From Xenorhabdus szentirmaii DSM 16338 (GTDB lineage Bacteria; Pseudomonadota; Gammaproteobacteria; Enterobacterales; Enterobacteriaceae): DNA of 64,000 nt. The translations under genes and the position numbers were made by a program. Of this stretch, positions 40,522 through 50,141 are shown one piece after another (positions within the stretch are counted from its first letter, which is position 1; the number at the start of each line of letters is the position of its first letter). The notes beneath the pieces were generated by a model. The model ran no database searches. It worked only from the letters and a program-made list of their open reading frames with translations, and was not told the origin of the DNA. Where the stretch lies: NCBI RefSeq assembly GCF_002632585.1, contig NZ_NIBV01000001.1, positions 62,001-126,000 on the forward strand, in the 5' to 3' direction.

Positions 40522-42876
40522 CTACCTGAGTGAGATTGCTTCTGCCCCAAATGCCGGATCCTGCAAAGCAATAGACAAAACATCTTCTATGCGTTTAACA
40601 GGATGGATCTCTAAATCTTGGATGATATTTTGAGGGATTTCTTCCAAATCACGTTTATTTTCATCTGGAATAATGACTGTTTTAATTCCACCGCGATGTG
40701 CCGCCAGCAGTTTTTCTTTCAAGCCACCAATTGGCAGGACCAAACCACGCAAGGTTATTTCGCCTGTCATAGCAACATCTGCACGAACCGGATTTCCGGT
40801 CAGGCAGGAAACTAATGCTGTGCACATTGCAATGCCTGCGCTCGGGCCATCTTTTGGTGTCGCCCCTTCAGGCACGTGAACGTGAATATCCCGCTTTTCA
40901 TGAAAATCAGAGTTGATTGCCAATTTACCTGCACGAGCGCGTACAACAGTTAGTGCCGCTTGGATCGATTCCTGCATCACTTCGCCCAATGAACCGGTAT
41001 AAGTCAATTTGCCCTTACCTGGTACACTGGCTGTTTCAATGGTGAGTAGATCACCACCCACTTCTGTCCACGCAAGGCCCGTCACCTGACCAACACGGTT
41101 TTCGGTATCAGCGCGACCATAATCCACACGCTGCACACCAAGATAATCTTTCAGATTGTCAGCATTAATTTCGATGTGCTTAATCGTTTTATCCATCAAC
41201 AACGCTTTGACGGCTTTGCGGCACAATTTAGAGATTTCACGCTCTAGACTACGAACACCCGCTTCTCGGGTGTAATAACGGATAATGCCGATAATTGCGC
41301 CGTCATCTATGGTCAATTCGCCTTTTTTCAGGGCATTACGTTCGATCTGTTTTGGCAACAGGTGGCGTTTGGCGATATTCAGTTTTTCATCTTCGGTATA
41401 GCCCGACAGACGAATAACCTCCATACGATCCAGCAAAGGCGCGGGAATATTCATGGAGTTAGATGTTGCCACAAACATAACATCAGACAGATCGTAATCT
41501 ACTTCGAGGTAGTGATCGTTGAATGCTACGTTTTGTTCAGGATCAAGTACTTCCAGTAAAGCAGAAGCAGGATCACCACGCATGTCAGATGACATTTTAT
41601 CAATTTCATCCAACAGGAACAGCGGGTTCTTAACCCCAATTTTGGACATTTTCTGGATCAATTTGCCCGGCATTGAACCGATATAAGTACGGCGATGTCC
41701 ACGAATCTCAGCTTCATCGCGTACGCCGCCCAACGCCATGCGTACATATTTTCGGCCAGTTGCACGTGCAATCGAACGGCCCAATGAGGTTTTACCCACA
41801 CCCGGCGGCCCTACCAGACAAAGTATCGGCCCCTTGATTTTGCTGACACGGCTTTGTACTGCAAGATATTCCAGAATACGATCCTTGACACGCTCCAATC
41901 CATAATGGTCTATATCCAGTATTTCCTGAGCCTTGACCAAATCTTTTTTTACCTTGCTACGCGCGACCCAAGGAACTTGTACCATCCAGTCAATATAGCT
42001 ACGAACGACTGTCGCTTCAGCTGACATCGGAGACATCATTTTTAATTTCTGCAATTCAGCTTCTGCTTTTTCGCGTGCCTCTTTAGGCATTTTTGCGTCT
42101 TCAATTTTGCGTTTCAGCGTTTCATATTCATCAGGCGCATCATCCATCTCACCCAATTCTTTTTGAATCGCTTTCATTTGCTCATTCAGGTAGTACTCAC
42201 GCTGGCTTTTTTCCATCTGTTTTTTAACGCGATTGCGAATACGCTTTTCTACCTGTAGCAAATCAATTTCTGATTCCATCATTGCAATCAGATATTCAAT
42301 GCGTTCAACAACATCAGACATTTCTAACACTGTCTGTTTATCGTTGATTTTTAAAGGCATGTGCGCGGCAATGGTATCTGCCAGTTTTGCTACGTCGTCG
42401 ATGCTGTGCAACGACGTCAATACCTCCGGAGGGATCTTTTTGTTCAGTTTGACATAACCCTCAAACTGATTGATGGCGGTTCTTACCAGAACTTCTTGCT
42501 CACGCTCATCAATATCAGGGGATTCAAGGCATTCAACCTGCGCATAAAAATACTCACCGTTATCTGTCAAGGTAGTAATGCGAGCACGCTGCATACCTTC
42601 AACTAAAACTTTTACTGTGCCATCCGGCAATTTTAACATCTGTAAAACAGAAGCTACTGTACCTACGGAGAAAAGATCATTGACTCCCGGTTCATCAGTG
42701 GATGCTTCTTTTTGCGCTACCAACATGACTTTTTTGTCATGGTCCATTGCTGCTTCCAGGCAATGAATCGACTTCTCACGCCCAACAAACAGAGGGATCA
42801 CCATATGTGGGTAAACCACTACATCGCGCAAAGGCAATACAGGGATTTCTATGCGTTCAGAACGCTCAGGATTCAT
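40522..42876 (-). CDS. lon: ATP-dependent protease Lon (La)
   Basis: Hexameric AAA+ serine protease for damaged and regulatory proteins; 784 residues, same as E. coli. Order: substrate-binding LAN domain (MNPERSERIEIPVLPLRDVV), coiled coil (KQMEKSQREYYLNEQMKAIQKELG), AAA+ (GPPGVGKTS, LLDEIDKMSS) and the protease domain with catalytic Ser in TPKDGPSAG and Lys in GGLKEKLLAA. Start set at ATG 42876 by the family N-terminus; the in-frame extension to 42912 is part of an ERIC element. Upstream there is a sigma-32 promoter. Confidence 0.98.
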   Translation of the reverse strand: MNPERSERIEIPVLPLRDVVVYPHMVIPLFVGREKSIHCLEAAMDHDKKVMLVAQKEASTDEPGVNDLFSVGTVASVLQMLKLPDGTVKVLVEGMQRARITTLTDNGEYFYAQVECLESPDIDEREQEVLVRTAINQFEGYVKLNKKIPPEVLTSLHSIDDVAKLADTIAAHMPLKINDKQTVLEMSDVVERIEYLIAMMESEIDLLQVEKRIRNRVKKQMEKSQREYYLNEQMKAIQKELGEMDDAPDEYETLKRKIEDAKMPKEAREKAEAELQKLKMMSPMSAEATVVRSYIDWMVQVPWVARSKVKKDLVKAQEILDIDHYGLERVKDRILEYLAVQSRVSKIKGPILCLVGPPGVGKTSLGRSIARATGRKYVRMALGGVRDEAEIRGHRRTYIGSMPGKLIQKMSKIGVKNPLFLLDEIDKMSSDMRGDPASALLEVLDPEQNVAFNDHYLEVDYDLSDVMFVATSNSMNIPAPLLDRMEVIRLSGYTEDEKLNIAKRHLLPKQIERNALKKGELTIDDGAIIGIIRYYTREAGVRSLEREISKLCRKAVKALLMDKTIKHIEINADNLKDYLGVQRVDYGRADTENRVGQVTGLAWTEVGGDLLTIETASVPGKGKLTYTGSLGEVMQESIQAALTVVRARAGKLAINSDFHEKRDIHVHVPEGATPKDGPSAGIAMCTALVSCLTGNPVRADVAMTGEITLRGLVLPIGGLKEKLLAAHRGGIKTVIIPDENKRDLEEIPQNIIQDLEIHPVKRIEDVLSIALQDPAFGAEAISLR

Positions 42877-42893
42877 AGAGCTCTCTCTTCGTT

Positions 42894-43018
42894 TATACCC
42901 TTCAACTTTCAAATCGCAGCTTTGTTGACTGAGCTCATTCCTTCCAATGGCATAGTTAGTTATGCTTTTAGGGATTCACTCACTTGTTACTTTGATGCAG
43001 CTTGAAATCTATTGGGTA
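42894..43018. repeat. Full-length ERIC element in the lon 5' leader
   Basis: A 125-base imperfect palindrome, starting TATACCCTTCAACTTTCAAA and ending TTGAAATCTATTGGGTA. It contains the core GCATAGTTAGTTATGC hairpin and GGGATTCACTCACTTG. These features match ERIC elements (enterobacterial repetitive intergenic consensus) of Photorhabdus, Xenorhabdus and Yersinia. It is entirely inside the predicted lon leader RNA. Confidence 0.88.
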
Positions 43019-43042
43019 CAGCTTTCGCCAGTTTTTAGGAAT

Positions 43043-43067
43043 CTCGTGAAACACGTTTTTTCACGAG
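43043..43067 (-). other. 9-bp hairpin in lon leader
   Basis: CTCGTGAAA (43043-43051) and TTTCACGAG (43059-43067) with a 7-base loop. It sits about 20 bases downstream of the sigma-32 -10 box, so it would be near the 5' end of lon mRNA. Confidence 0.6.
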
Positions 43068-43090
43068 TTTCACTTCACAGAATATAAAAT

Positions 43091-43118
43091 ATATGGGGAC
43101 AGGAATCAGACATTCAAT
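43091..43118 (-). promoter_or_regulatory. Sigma-32 heat-shock promoter of lon
   Basis: On the minus strand ATTGAAT (43118-43112), 13 bases, then CCCCATAT (43098-43091). The -10 element is a full consensus match; the -35 element differs at its ends from CTTGAAA. About 215 bases from the lon ATG because of the ERIC insert. Confidence 0.8.
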
Positions 43119-43140
43119 AGCCTATAACGGCAAAAAACAA

Positions 43141-43161
43141 AATGAGGGAGAATCCCTCATT
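43141..43161 (-). terminator. Rho-independent terminator after clpX
   Basis: AATGAGGGA/TCCCTCATT, 9-bp stem (43141-43149 with 43153-43161) with a GAA loop; the minus strand continues TTGTTTTTTG. Confidence 0.85.
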
Positions 43162-43209
43162 TATTTTCTCGACGCATATTGATAGTCGGTATTTCCTACC
43201 CTACTTTCT

Positions 43210-44481
43210 TCACTCACCAGAAACTTGAGCATCCGGTTTGCTATATATCAATAATGGTGCGGATTTCTCTTCAACAACCGTTTCATCAACGACAACTTTC
43301 TCTACGTGTTCCATTGATGGCAGGTCATACATCGTATCCAGCAAGACACCTTCAACAATCGAACGAAGACCACGAGCACCCGTTTTACGCGCCATTGCTT
43401 TTTTAGCGATAGCTGTCAAAGCTTCTTTTCTGAACTCCAGCTCAACACCTTCAAGATTAAACAAGGCCTGATACTGTTTGGTCAGTGCATTCTTTGGTTC
43501 TTGCAAAATCTGAATTAATGCTTCTTCACTCAGCTCAGTTAATGTTGCTACAACAGGCAGACGACCAATGAATTCAGGTATGAGACCAAATTTGATCAAA
43601 TCTTCTGGTTCAACTTGAGCCAGTAATTCACCTTCTGTTGCCTTCTCCGATTCACCCTTAACCGTAGCACTAAAGCCAATGCCTGAAGTGACATTCAAAC
43701 GCTGACTGACAACTTTGTCCAGACCAGCAAATGCACCACCACAGATAAACAGAATCTTAGACGTATCGACTTGCAAAAATTCCTGCTGTGGATGTTTACG
43801 GCCCCCTTGGGGAGGAACGGCTGCAATGGTGCCTTCAATCAGTTTAAGCAGAGCCTGTTGAACACCTTCACCCGAAACATCACGAGTAATTGACGGATTG
43901 TCAGATTTGCGAGAAATCTTATCTATTTCATCAATATACACAATACCACGTTGTGCTTTTTGCACATCGTAATCACATTTCTGCAACAGTTTCTGGATAA
44001 TATTTTCTACGTCTTCCCCAACATAACCGGCTTCAGTCAATGTTGTGGCGTCAGCCATAGTAAATGGTACGTCTAAATAACGAGCCAGTGTTTCAGCAAG
44101 CAGAGTTTTACCGCTACCTGTCGGGCCAATTAGCAAAATATTGCTTTTGCCCAATTCCACACCGTTGTTGGTATCACCATTACGTAATCTTTTATAATGG
44201 TTATAAACTGCTACCGCCAACACTTTTTTCGCCGTTTCCTGACCAATGACATAATCATCCAGATGTTGACGAATTTCATGAGGAGTAGGCAATGTACTGC
44301 GCTCACGATGTGGTAGCAGCTCTTTAATTTCTTCGCGAATGATGTCATTACATAAATCGACACATTCATCGCAGATATACACTGACGGGCCAGCTATTAA
44401 TTTCCGCACTTCATGTTGGCTTTTCCCGCAGAAAGAGCAATACAGCAGCTTTCCTGAACCGTCTTTGCGCTTATCTGTCAT
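43210..44481 (-). CDS. clpX: ClpXP unfoldase subunit ClpX
   Basis: AAA+ unfoldase that feeds ClpP; 423 residues against 424 in E. coli. The N-terminal zinc-binding domain has [11 protein letters not shown] and CDECVDLC. The ATPase has [15 protein letters not shown] (Walker A), [13 protein letters not shown] (Walker B), the pore loop GYVGEDV, and [14 protein letters not shown] (sensor 2). The ClpP-docking IGF loop is visible in SGIGFSATV. It follows clpP by about 140 bases. Confidence 0.98.
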   Translation of the reverse strand: MTDKRKDGSGKLLYCSFCGKSQHEVRKLIAGPSVYICDECVDLCNDIIREEIKELLPHRERSTLPTPHEIRQHLDDYVIGQETAKKVLAVAVYNHYKRLRNGDTNNGVELGKSNILLIGPTGSGKTLLAETLARYLDVPFTMADATTLTEAGYVGEDVENIIQKLLQKCDYDVQKAQRGIVYIDEIDKISRKSDNPSITRDVSGEGVQQALLKLIEGTIAAVPPQGGRKHPQQEFLQVDTSKILFICGGAFAGLDKVVSQRLNVTSGIGFSATVKGESEKATEGELLAQVEPEDLIKFGLIPEFIGRLPVVATLTELSEEALIQILQEPKNALTKQYQALFNLEGVELEFRKEALTAIAKKAMARKTGARGLRSIVEGVLLDTMYDLPSMEHVEKVVVDETVVEEKSAPLLIYSKPDAQVSGE

Positions 44482-44623
44482 CAGTCAACCTCACTTTATG
44501 AGCTGTTATCCCAGCATATCTGGCATAACAGGAAAACGCTGTTATTACTCCGCCCAATCAGACATCAACACAATAAATGCCCTAAACAGGGTTTTATCGG
44601 AGTAATAAAGTAATTGTCAATAA

Positions 44624-45247
44624 TTAGTTGCGCTGGGTGAATATGCTATCAACCAGCCCATATTCTACGGCTTCCGCAGCTGATAAGAAGCGGTCACGCT
44701 CGGTATCCTCAATAATCTTATCAAGTGGTTGCCCAGTATGTTTTGCCATCAACTCGTTCATACGAGCTTTAACCTTGAGTATTTCCTGAGCATGGATTTG
44801 AATATCCGTTGCCTGCCCCTGGAAACCTCCTAACGGCTGATGAATCATGACCCTGGAGTTTGGCAGGCAGAAACGCTTGCCTTCTGCCCCAGCGGCCAGC
44901 AGGAATGAGCCCATTGAACAGGCTTGTCCCATACAAATAGTACTCACATCCGGTTTGATAAACTGCATTGTGTCATAAATAGACATCCCAGCCGTAATAA
45001 CCCCACCCGGAGAGTTGATATATAAATGAATATCTTTTTCTGGGTTTTCTGCTTCCAAGAATAACATTTGGGCGACAATCAAGTTCGCCATATGATCTTC
45101 AACTTGGCCCGTCAGAAAAATAATACGATCTTTTAATAAGCGGGAGTAAATATCAAATGCACGTTCTCCACGCGCTGTTTGTTCAACCACCATCGGCACC
45201 AAAGACATGTTAGGTGCATATTGATCTTGCTTGCCACTGTATGACAT
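44624..45247 (-). CDS. clpP: ATP-dependent Clp protease proteolytic subunit ClpP
   Basis: Tetradecameric serine protease; 207 residues, the E. coli length. The catalytic triad is Ser in [15 protein letters not shown], His in MIHQPLGG and Asp in EDTERDRF. A short N-terminal propeptide precedes [14 protein letters not shown] sequence ([15 protein letters not shown]), likely self-cleaved. Lies between tig and clpX as in E. coli. Confidence 0.98.
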   Translation of the reverse strand: MSYSGKQDQYAPNMSLVPMVVEQTARGERAFDIYSRLLKDRIIFLTGQVEDHMANLIVAQMLFLEAENPEKDIHLYINSPGGVITAGMSIYDTMQFIKPDVSTICMGQACSMGSFLLAAGAEGKRFCLPNSRVMIHQPLGGFQGQATDIQIHAQEILKVKARMNELMAKHTGQPLDKIIEDTERDRFLSAAEAVEYGLVDSIFTQRN

Positions 45248-45418
45248 TTCCGTCTCCTAATAGAACTCACGCTGGTGCCATTCATAACTGATTCTACTTG
45301 AGATAAGCGATGATGACCATGATCCAAAGTTAACTAACAAGGGGCTTTTCCCCCTTTAAAAAGTAGTAAGCTCTTACATAATAGTAAGAAAGGATATGAG
45401 GTTAAATCTGTTTTTTTC

Positions 45419-45456
45419 AAGAACAACAAAAAACCCGCAAGCATAGCCTGCGGGTT
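45419..45456 (-). terminator. Rho-independent terminator after tig
   Basis: AACCCGCA/TGCGGGTT (45432-45439 with 45449-45456), with further GC pairing in the loop, followed on the minus strand by TTTTTTG. Confidence 0.9.
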
Positions 45457-45508
45457 CACTTCTATTGAGAGTGAGATTTCATCATCTCAAACAATCAATA
45501 AATGAAAC

Positions 45509-46813
45509 TTATGCCATTTGATTTTGGTTCATAAGATCATTGAAGCCAGTCTCTTTTTCAGAAACTTTTGCTTTGCTCAGAACAAGTTCAACAGCCTGCT
45601 CTTCCAGAGCAATGTTGCGAATGTTGTTCATCATCTCTTTGTTTTTGCTATAGTATTCAACAACTTCTTTTGGATCTTCGTAAGCTGAAGCCATTTCTTC
45701 AATCAGCGCATTAACGCGATCTTCGTCAACTTTCAGCTCATTGCTGCTGATAACTTCACCTAACAGCAAGCCAACGATAACACGACGCTTAGCCTGCTCT
45801 TCGAACAGTTCACGTGGCAGTTCCAGAGCTTGTTTCTCATTGCCGCCAAAACGCTGAGCTGCCTGACGGCGAAGTACATCGATTTCACCATCAACAACTG
45901 CCGCAGGAACATCAACTTCGTTAGCTTTAACCAGACCATCAAGAACCTGAGTTTTGATACGGTTACGAACTGCATTTTTCAGCTCACGTTCCATGTTCTT
46001 ACGAACTTCGGCACGCAGACCTTCAACAGTACCATCAGCAATGCCGAAACGCTGGATGAACTCTTCAGTCAGTTCTGGCAGTTCACGCTGTTCAACTTTC
46101 TTCAGGTTGATAGCAAACTTCGCCGCTTTACCTTTCAGGTTTTCTGCATGGTAATCTTCTGGGAAAGTCACATCAATCGTGAATTCTTCGCCGGCTTTTT
46201 GACCAACAACACCCTCTTCAAAACCAGGGATCATGCGGCCCTGGCCCATTGCCAGAACGAAATCAGTTGATTTGCCGCCTTCGAACTCTTCACCATCAAT
46301 AGAACCAGTGAAGTCAACAGTTACGCGATCTTCCGCTGTTGCTGCTTCATCAGTTTCTTTCCAGTTTGCCTGCTGTTTACGCAGTGTATCCAGCATCGTG
46401 TCAACGTCTGAATCTTTCACGTCAACAACAGGTTTTTCAACTTCGATTTCTTCCAGACCTTTCAGTTCAATTTCCGGATAAACTTCGAACTCAACTGCGT
46501 AAGTGAAGTCTTCACCTTCTTTAAACTGTTCTGGCTTATAGCTTGGTGCGCCTGCCGGATTGATTTTCTGCTCAATGATCGCATTGATGAAATTGCGTTG
46601 CATCAAATCACCCAGAACATCCTGAAGAACAGAAGCGCCGTAACGCTGCTGAACGATCTTCATTGGCACTTTGCCTTTACGGAAGCCGTCAATACGAACT
46701 TTCTTTGCTACATTAACCAATTCACTGCTAACTGCTTTTTCGATATCGGCAGCAGGAACGGTGATTGACACACGACGCCCAAGGCCTTGAGTGGTTTCAA
46801 CAGAAACTTGCAT
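45509..46813 (-). CDS. tig: Trigger factor (ribosome-associated chaperone)
   Basis: First chaperone to meet nascent chains; 434 residues. The ribosome-binding signature [17 protein letters not shown] is in the N-domain, the FKBP-type prolyl isomerase domain lies near residues 155-240 ([19 protein letters not shown]), and the helical substrate cradle fills the rest. Its long leader starts at a probable promoter at 46981-47009. Confidence 0.97.
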   Translation of the reverse strand: MQVSVETTQGLGRRVSITVPAADIEKAVSSELVNVAKKVRIDGFRKGKVPMKIVQQRYGASVLQDVLGDLMQRNFINAIIEQKINPAGAPSYKPEQFKEGEDFTYAVEFEVYPEIELKGLEEIEVEKPVVDVKDSDVDTMLDTLRKQQANWKETDEAATAEDRVTVDFTGSIDGEEFEGGKSTDFVLAMGQGRMIPGFEEGVVGQKAGEEFTIDVTFPEDYHAENLKGKAAKFAINLKKVEQRELPELTEEFIQRFGIADGTVEGLRAEVRKNMERELKNAVRNRIKTQVLDGLVKANEVDVPAAVVDGEIDVLRRQAAQRFGGNEKQALELPRELFEEQAKRRVIVGLLLGEVISSNELKVDEDRVNALIEEMASAYEDPKEVVEYYSKNKEMMNNIRNIALEEQAVELVLSKAKVSEKETGFNDLMNQNQMA

Positions 46814-47204
46814 CTTGTTACCTCAAAAAAATCATAGTGCTCGGTCAACTTCAGAATGACCACAATACTTAAAATAAGCTGATTGCAGTACTCTTTAAGA
46901 ACCGGGGCGGTCGCATTTAAAAACCGAGAATCCCTGTGATCAGAAGCGTCCCGAAACCATTCTAAAAATTTAGACGCAGCATTATAGCGACGTAGACAGT
47001 ATGAGTCGAGAATTGCAGACAAAAGCATGCGGAATTCGTCAACTTATGTGATAAATGTTACTCGATGACGACTTCACAGCGCTGCTGATACCCGGTGAAC
47101 CGACAAAAATACGGCCTAAAAGCTGACATCCAACTATTAGATCTCAATACATAAAATAGCCCCGGACAGCCCTCTTAGTAAATCAGTCTGAAACCATCAT
47201 AAAA
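46814..47204. other. tig-bolA spacer with long tig leader
   Basis: About 390 bases. It holds the probable tig promoter and a leader of about 160 nt rich in short pairings such as CGGT/ACCG. The half next to bolA shows no clear element. No credible coding frame. Confidence 0.5.
46981..47009 (-). promoter_or_regulatory. Probable sigma-70 promoter of tig
   Basis: On the minus strand TCGACT (47009-47004), a 17-base spacer and a perfect TATAAT (46986-46981). Confidence 0.6.
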
Positions 47205-47519
47205 TTACGTTGTATGACTCCCGTTGCGGCATGCCGGTGAAGCTAAAACACTATCTTTCAGCCCTACCCATTCCTTTTCTGTATAAGTATGGAGAGCCAA
47301 AGCATGCACCCCTTCTTCCAACTCCTTAGCCAAAACACCATACACTGAGCGGTGGCGACTAATCATTTTTTGTTCAACGAAGTCATTACTTATTATGATC
47401 ACTTTAAAATGGCTTTCAGAACCCGCAGGCACATTGTGACGATAACTTTCATCGATCACTTCCAGATGAGAAGGCTTAAATGCCGCCTGTAACTTTATTT
47501 CTATTTCCTGACGAACCAT
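47205..47519 (-). CDS. bolA: Morphogene regulator BolA
   Basis: Stress-induced BolA-fold protein that forms Fe-S complexes with monothiol glutaredoxin and influences cell shape; 104 residues. [24 protein letters not shown] is nearly identical to E. coli, and [13 protein letters not shown] contains the conserved His ligand. Start set at ATG 47519 with AAGGAG upstream; the in-frame extension to 47540 runs through that site. Upstream of tig, as in E. coli. Confidence 0.95.
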   Translation of the reverse strand: MVRQEIEIKLQAAFKPSHLEVIDESYRHNVPAGSESHFKVIIISNDFVEQKMISRHRSVYGVLAKELEEGVHALALHTYTEKEWVGLKDSVLASPACRNGSHTT

Positions 47520-47760
47520 CTCATTCTCCTTAACCACCAAAGGTTGTTTATTGACCGCATGATATATTCTGTATTTATTTTTCGTAAGTTATAACACTAG
47601 GAGAATCAAACCCCTTTAACAGAATTTGCTTTAAGTATTTTTCCCTATATTTCAATCAGTAGGGATATGACACCACCAATGGCGATGTTATGATTACAAC
47701 CGCTAATAATACCGGTATCAGTATATCGGGTACCCCTAATCTTGAATTGAGAAACTTAAC

Positions 47761-48348
47761 ATGCTAAAAAAAATATTCATTCCATTGATGACGTTTTTCT
47801 TTCTAACAGTCTTATCCGGTTGTGCAGATTCAGGCAATACATTGGCAATTCAGCCCAAAATGACTTTGCCACCCGTCGATCCGACAATGAAAGCAATCAC
47901 CATCAACATTAGTGGGGTTGACCACCGCCAATCTCAAGCTTTGGCTCAGGTTAATCGTGATGCACGTTTAGTCACCTTAGTTCCTTCCCGCGATTTACGT
48001 TTTTTACTGCAAGAAGTACTGGAAAAGCAAATGGTAGCCCGGGGCTATATGATTGGTTCTCCTTCCGATGCCAATTTGCAAATCATTGTGAACCAGCTTC
48101 ATGCTAATGTGAAAGAAGGAAGCTTGCGTCATGATATTTTTGCAAAAGCAGAAATATCAATTGTTGTTTATATGAAAGATGGTAGCAAACAAACCAAAAA
48201 CTATCGTACAAGCTACAATGTCCAAGGACCGCTGAGTGCAACAAATGCAAAAATAGCTGATGCAGTAAATACTGTCTTATCCGATATCATCGCAGATATG
48301 GCTCAGGATGCATCAATCAATACCTTTATCAAGCAAAACGTCCGCTAA
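47761..48348 (+). CDS. yajG: Outer-membrane-type lipoprotein YajG
   Basis: A 195-residue lipoprotein with a signal peptide ending LSGC (Cys21, lipobox), followed by Ala-Asp; Ala at +2 favours sorting to the outer membrane. The body matches E. coli YajG (SRDLRFLLQEVLEKQMVARGY, LHANVKEGSLRHDI). Role unknown. ampG follows, so it likely heads the yajG-ampG operon as in E. coli. Confidence 0.92.
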   Translation: MLKKIFIPLMTFFFLTVLSGCADSGNTLAIQPKMTLPPVDPTMKAITINISGVDHRQSQALAQVNRDARLVTLVPSRDLRFLLQEVLEKQMVARGYMIGSPSDANLQIIVNQLHANVKEGSLRHDIFAKAEISIVVYMKDGSKQTKNYRTSYNVQGPLSATNAKIADAVNTVLSDIIADMAQDASINTFIKQNVR

Positions 48349-48410
48349 CCGGATAGTAAATAAACTTTCTGCCTGATGATGACAACATGCAGAAAGTTTT
48401 TGGGAGGCCC

Positions 48411-49904
48411 ATGACCAATTTTCGTTTTTTTAATTTATCTTCACTGCACAGTTATTATGTTCTTCTATTACTTGGCTTTTCTTCTGGTCTGCCTCTGGCA
48501 CTGACGGCGGGAACGTTACAGGCATGGATGAATACTGAAAACATTGATATCAAAACTATCGGGTTTTTCACACTGGTTGGTCAGGCTTATGTTTTTAAGT
48601 TTTTTTGGGCCCCTACCATGGACAGTTATGCGCCCCCATATTTAGGGCGTCGCCGGGGTTGGATCCTCATTACCCAGCTTCTGCTTATTGTGAGTATCCT
48701 TGCAATGAGTTTCCTTCAACCTTCTCAGCATTTGTGGTGGCTTGCAGCGCTCGCTGTTGCCGTTACCTTTTTTTCAGCCTCCCAGGACATTATTTTTGAC
48801 GCCTATAAAACGGATTTGCTGAGGCAGGAAGAAAGAGGAACTGGCGCTGCGGTTTCCGTTACGGGCTATCGTTTGGCCATGCTTGTTTCTGGCGGTTTGG
48901 CCTTATGGATGGCGGATCACATTGGCTGGCAAAAAGTATACTGGATTATGGCTGGGTTCATGTTGCTTTGTGTTCATGCCACTCTCATTGCCAAAGAACC
49001 CAAGATTGCCAGTGCTCCACCAAAAACACTGCGTCAGGCTGTCATTGAACCTTTTTCTGATTTTTTCAGTCGTAACAATGCCTGGCTTATTCTGCTGTTA
49101 ATTATATTTTATAAACTATCAGATGCCTTTGCGCTTTCTCTGAGTACAACTTTTCTGCTTAACGGCGTTGGCTTCAGTCTCTCTGAAGTCGGTATGATCA
49201 ATAAAACATTGGGACTGGCAGCGACCATTGTAGGGGCTTTATACGGTGGCTATCTGATGAGTCAATGGAGCCTGTTCCGTGCATTAATGTTATTTGGCAT
49301 CCTGCAAACCGTTTCAAATTTTGGATATTGGTTACTTTCCGTCACCCCTAAAGATATTTACCTGATGGGGGGGATTATTTTTCTGGAGAATATCTGTGGT
49401 GGCATGGGAACGGCAGCGTTTGTTGCCCTACTGATGGCCCTGTGTAATAAATCTTTTTCGGCCACTCAATTTGCCCTCCTTACTGCGCTGTCATCAGTTG
49501 GCCGGGTTTATGTCGGCCCGGCTGCCGGATGGATTGCCGAAAAATATGGCTGGCCAGAGTTATATCTGATCAGCATAGCGGCAGGTATACCAGGCCTTTT
49601 ACTTCTACTTATTTGTCGCAATACTCTCGAAGACATGCAAAAAAAAGGGACTTTTACCCCCAAAACACGCTTTAAATCTCATTACACATTAGTCTCACGC
49701 ATGTTATTGATTGCCATTATCACCTTCATAATTTACTTAATGAGTCGCCTGATACTCATCCCATTAAGTCATTTCATGCCAGTTGAGTATCTTCAGGAAG
49801 CTATATTCCCCATTTTTTTATTGAGTATAGCCATTGCTATCCTTGGCTTTCTTCTGGGAGCCTTACTTGATTATTTAGCTTTGCATGAATTAAAACGAAA
49901 TTAA
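48411..49904 (+). CDS. ampG: Muropeptide MFS permease AmpG
   Basis: Inner-membrane importer of anhydro-muropeptides for peptidoglycan recycling; 497 residues with about 14 hydrophobic segments. Family stretches LLGFSSGLPLALTAGTLQAWM, FKFFWAPTMDSY, SASQDIIFDAYKTD and NKSFSATQFALLTALSSVGR are clear. ATG 48411 follows GGGAGG; an earlier in-frame ATG at 48387 has no such site. In bacteria with ampC its substrates trigger beta-lactamase induction; no ampC is in view. Confidence 0.94.
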   Translation: MTNFRFFNLSSLHSYYVLLLLGFSSGLPLALTAGTLQAWMNTENIDIKTIGFFTLVGQAYVFKFFWAPTMDSYAPPYLGRRRGWILITQLLLIVSILAMSFLQPSQHLWWLAALAVAVTFFSASQDIIFDAYKTDLLRQEERGTGAAVSVTGYRLAMLVSGGLALWMADHIGWQKVYWIMAGFMLLCVHATLIAKEPKIASAPPKTLRQAVIEPFSDFFSRNNAWLILLLIIFYKLSDAFALSLSTTFLLNGVGFSLSEVGMINKTLGLAATIVGALYGGYLMSQWSLFRALMLFGILQTVSNFGYWLLSVTPKDIYLMGGIIFLENICGGMGTAAFVALLMALCNKSFSATQFALLTALSSVGRVYVGPAAGWIAEKYGWPELYLISIAAGIPGLLLLLICRNTLEDMQKKGTFTPKTRFKSHYTLVSRMLLIAIITFIIYLMSRLILIPLSHFMPVEYLQEAIFPIFLLSIAIAILGFLLGALLDYLALHELKRN

Positions 49905-49932
49905 TCGGCGTCCGAAACAATAAACATTCACG

Positions 49933-49969
49933 GAGGACTGGAAAAGTTCAGTCTTCTAGTGTGTTTTTT
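49933..49969 (+). terminator. Rho-independent terminator after ampG
   Basis: GAGGACTG/CAGTCTTC (one G-U) around an 8-base loop (49933-49956), then TAGTGTGTTTTTT. Confidence 0.65.
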
Positions 49970-50141
49970 AGTGATAAATATCACAAGAAAAATAAAAAAA
50001 CAGGATTATGTGACTTGAAAAACATCTTTTCCAATGTGTGATTATTTATATTCACACTAACAACTATTATTATTCGAACACATTTTATTTCAAACTATAC
50101 GAAATATCGTTAATCACCTTAAAGCCATATAAAGGGAATTT

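Larger units (their letters stand above)
42877..43209. other. lon control region with ERIC insert
   Basis: This 333-base spacer holds, reading toward lon on the minus strand: the clpX terminator, the sigma-32 promoter, a 9-bp hairpin and the full ERIC element, then 17 bases to the lon ATG. There is no gene in it. The short frames inside arise from the repeat. Confidence 0.85.

Noticed and set aside
42877..42912. N-terminal extension of Lon from an upstream in-frame start at 42912
   Set aside because: The extra residues come from the ERIC repeat and do not match the family; ATG 42876 gives the conserved MNPERSERIEIPVLPLRD.
50036..50057. CRP-like site upstream of the Tsx-family gene (GTGTGA...TCACAC)
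   Set aside because: The half-sites are separated by 10 bases, whereas CRP needs 6 between TGTGA and TCACA. Kept only as a weak inverted repeat.
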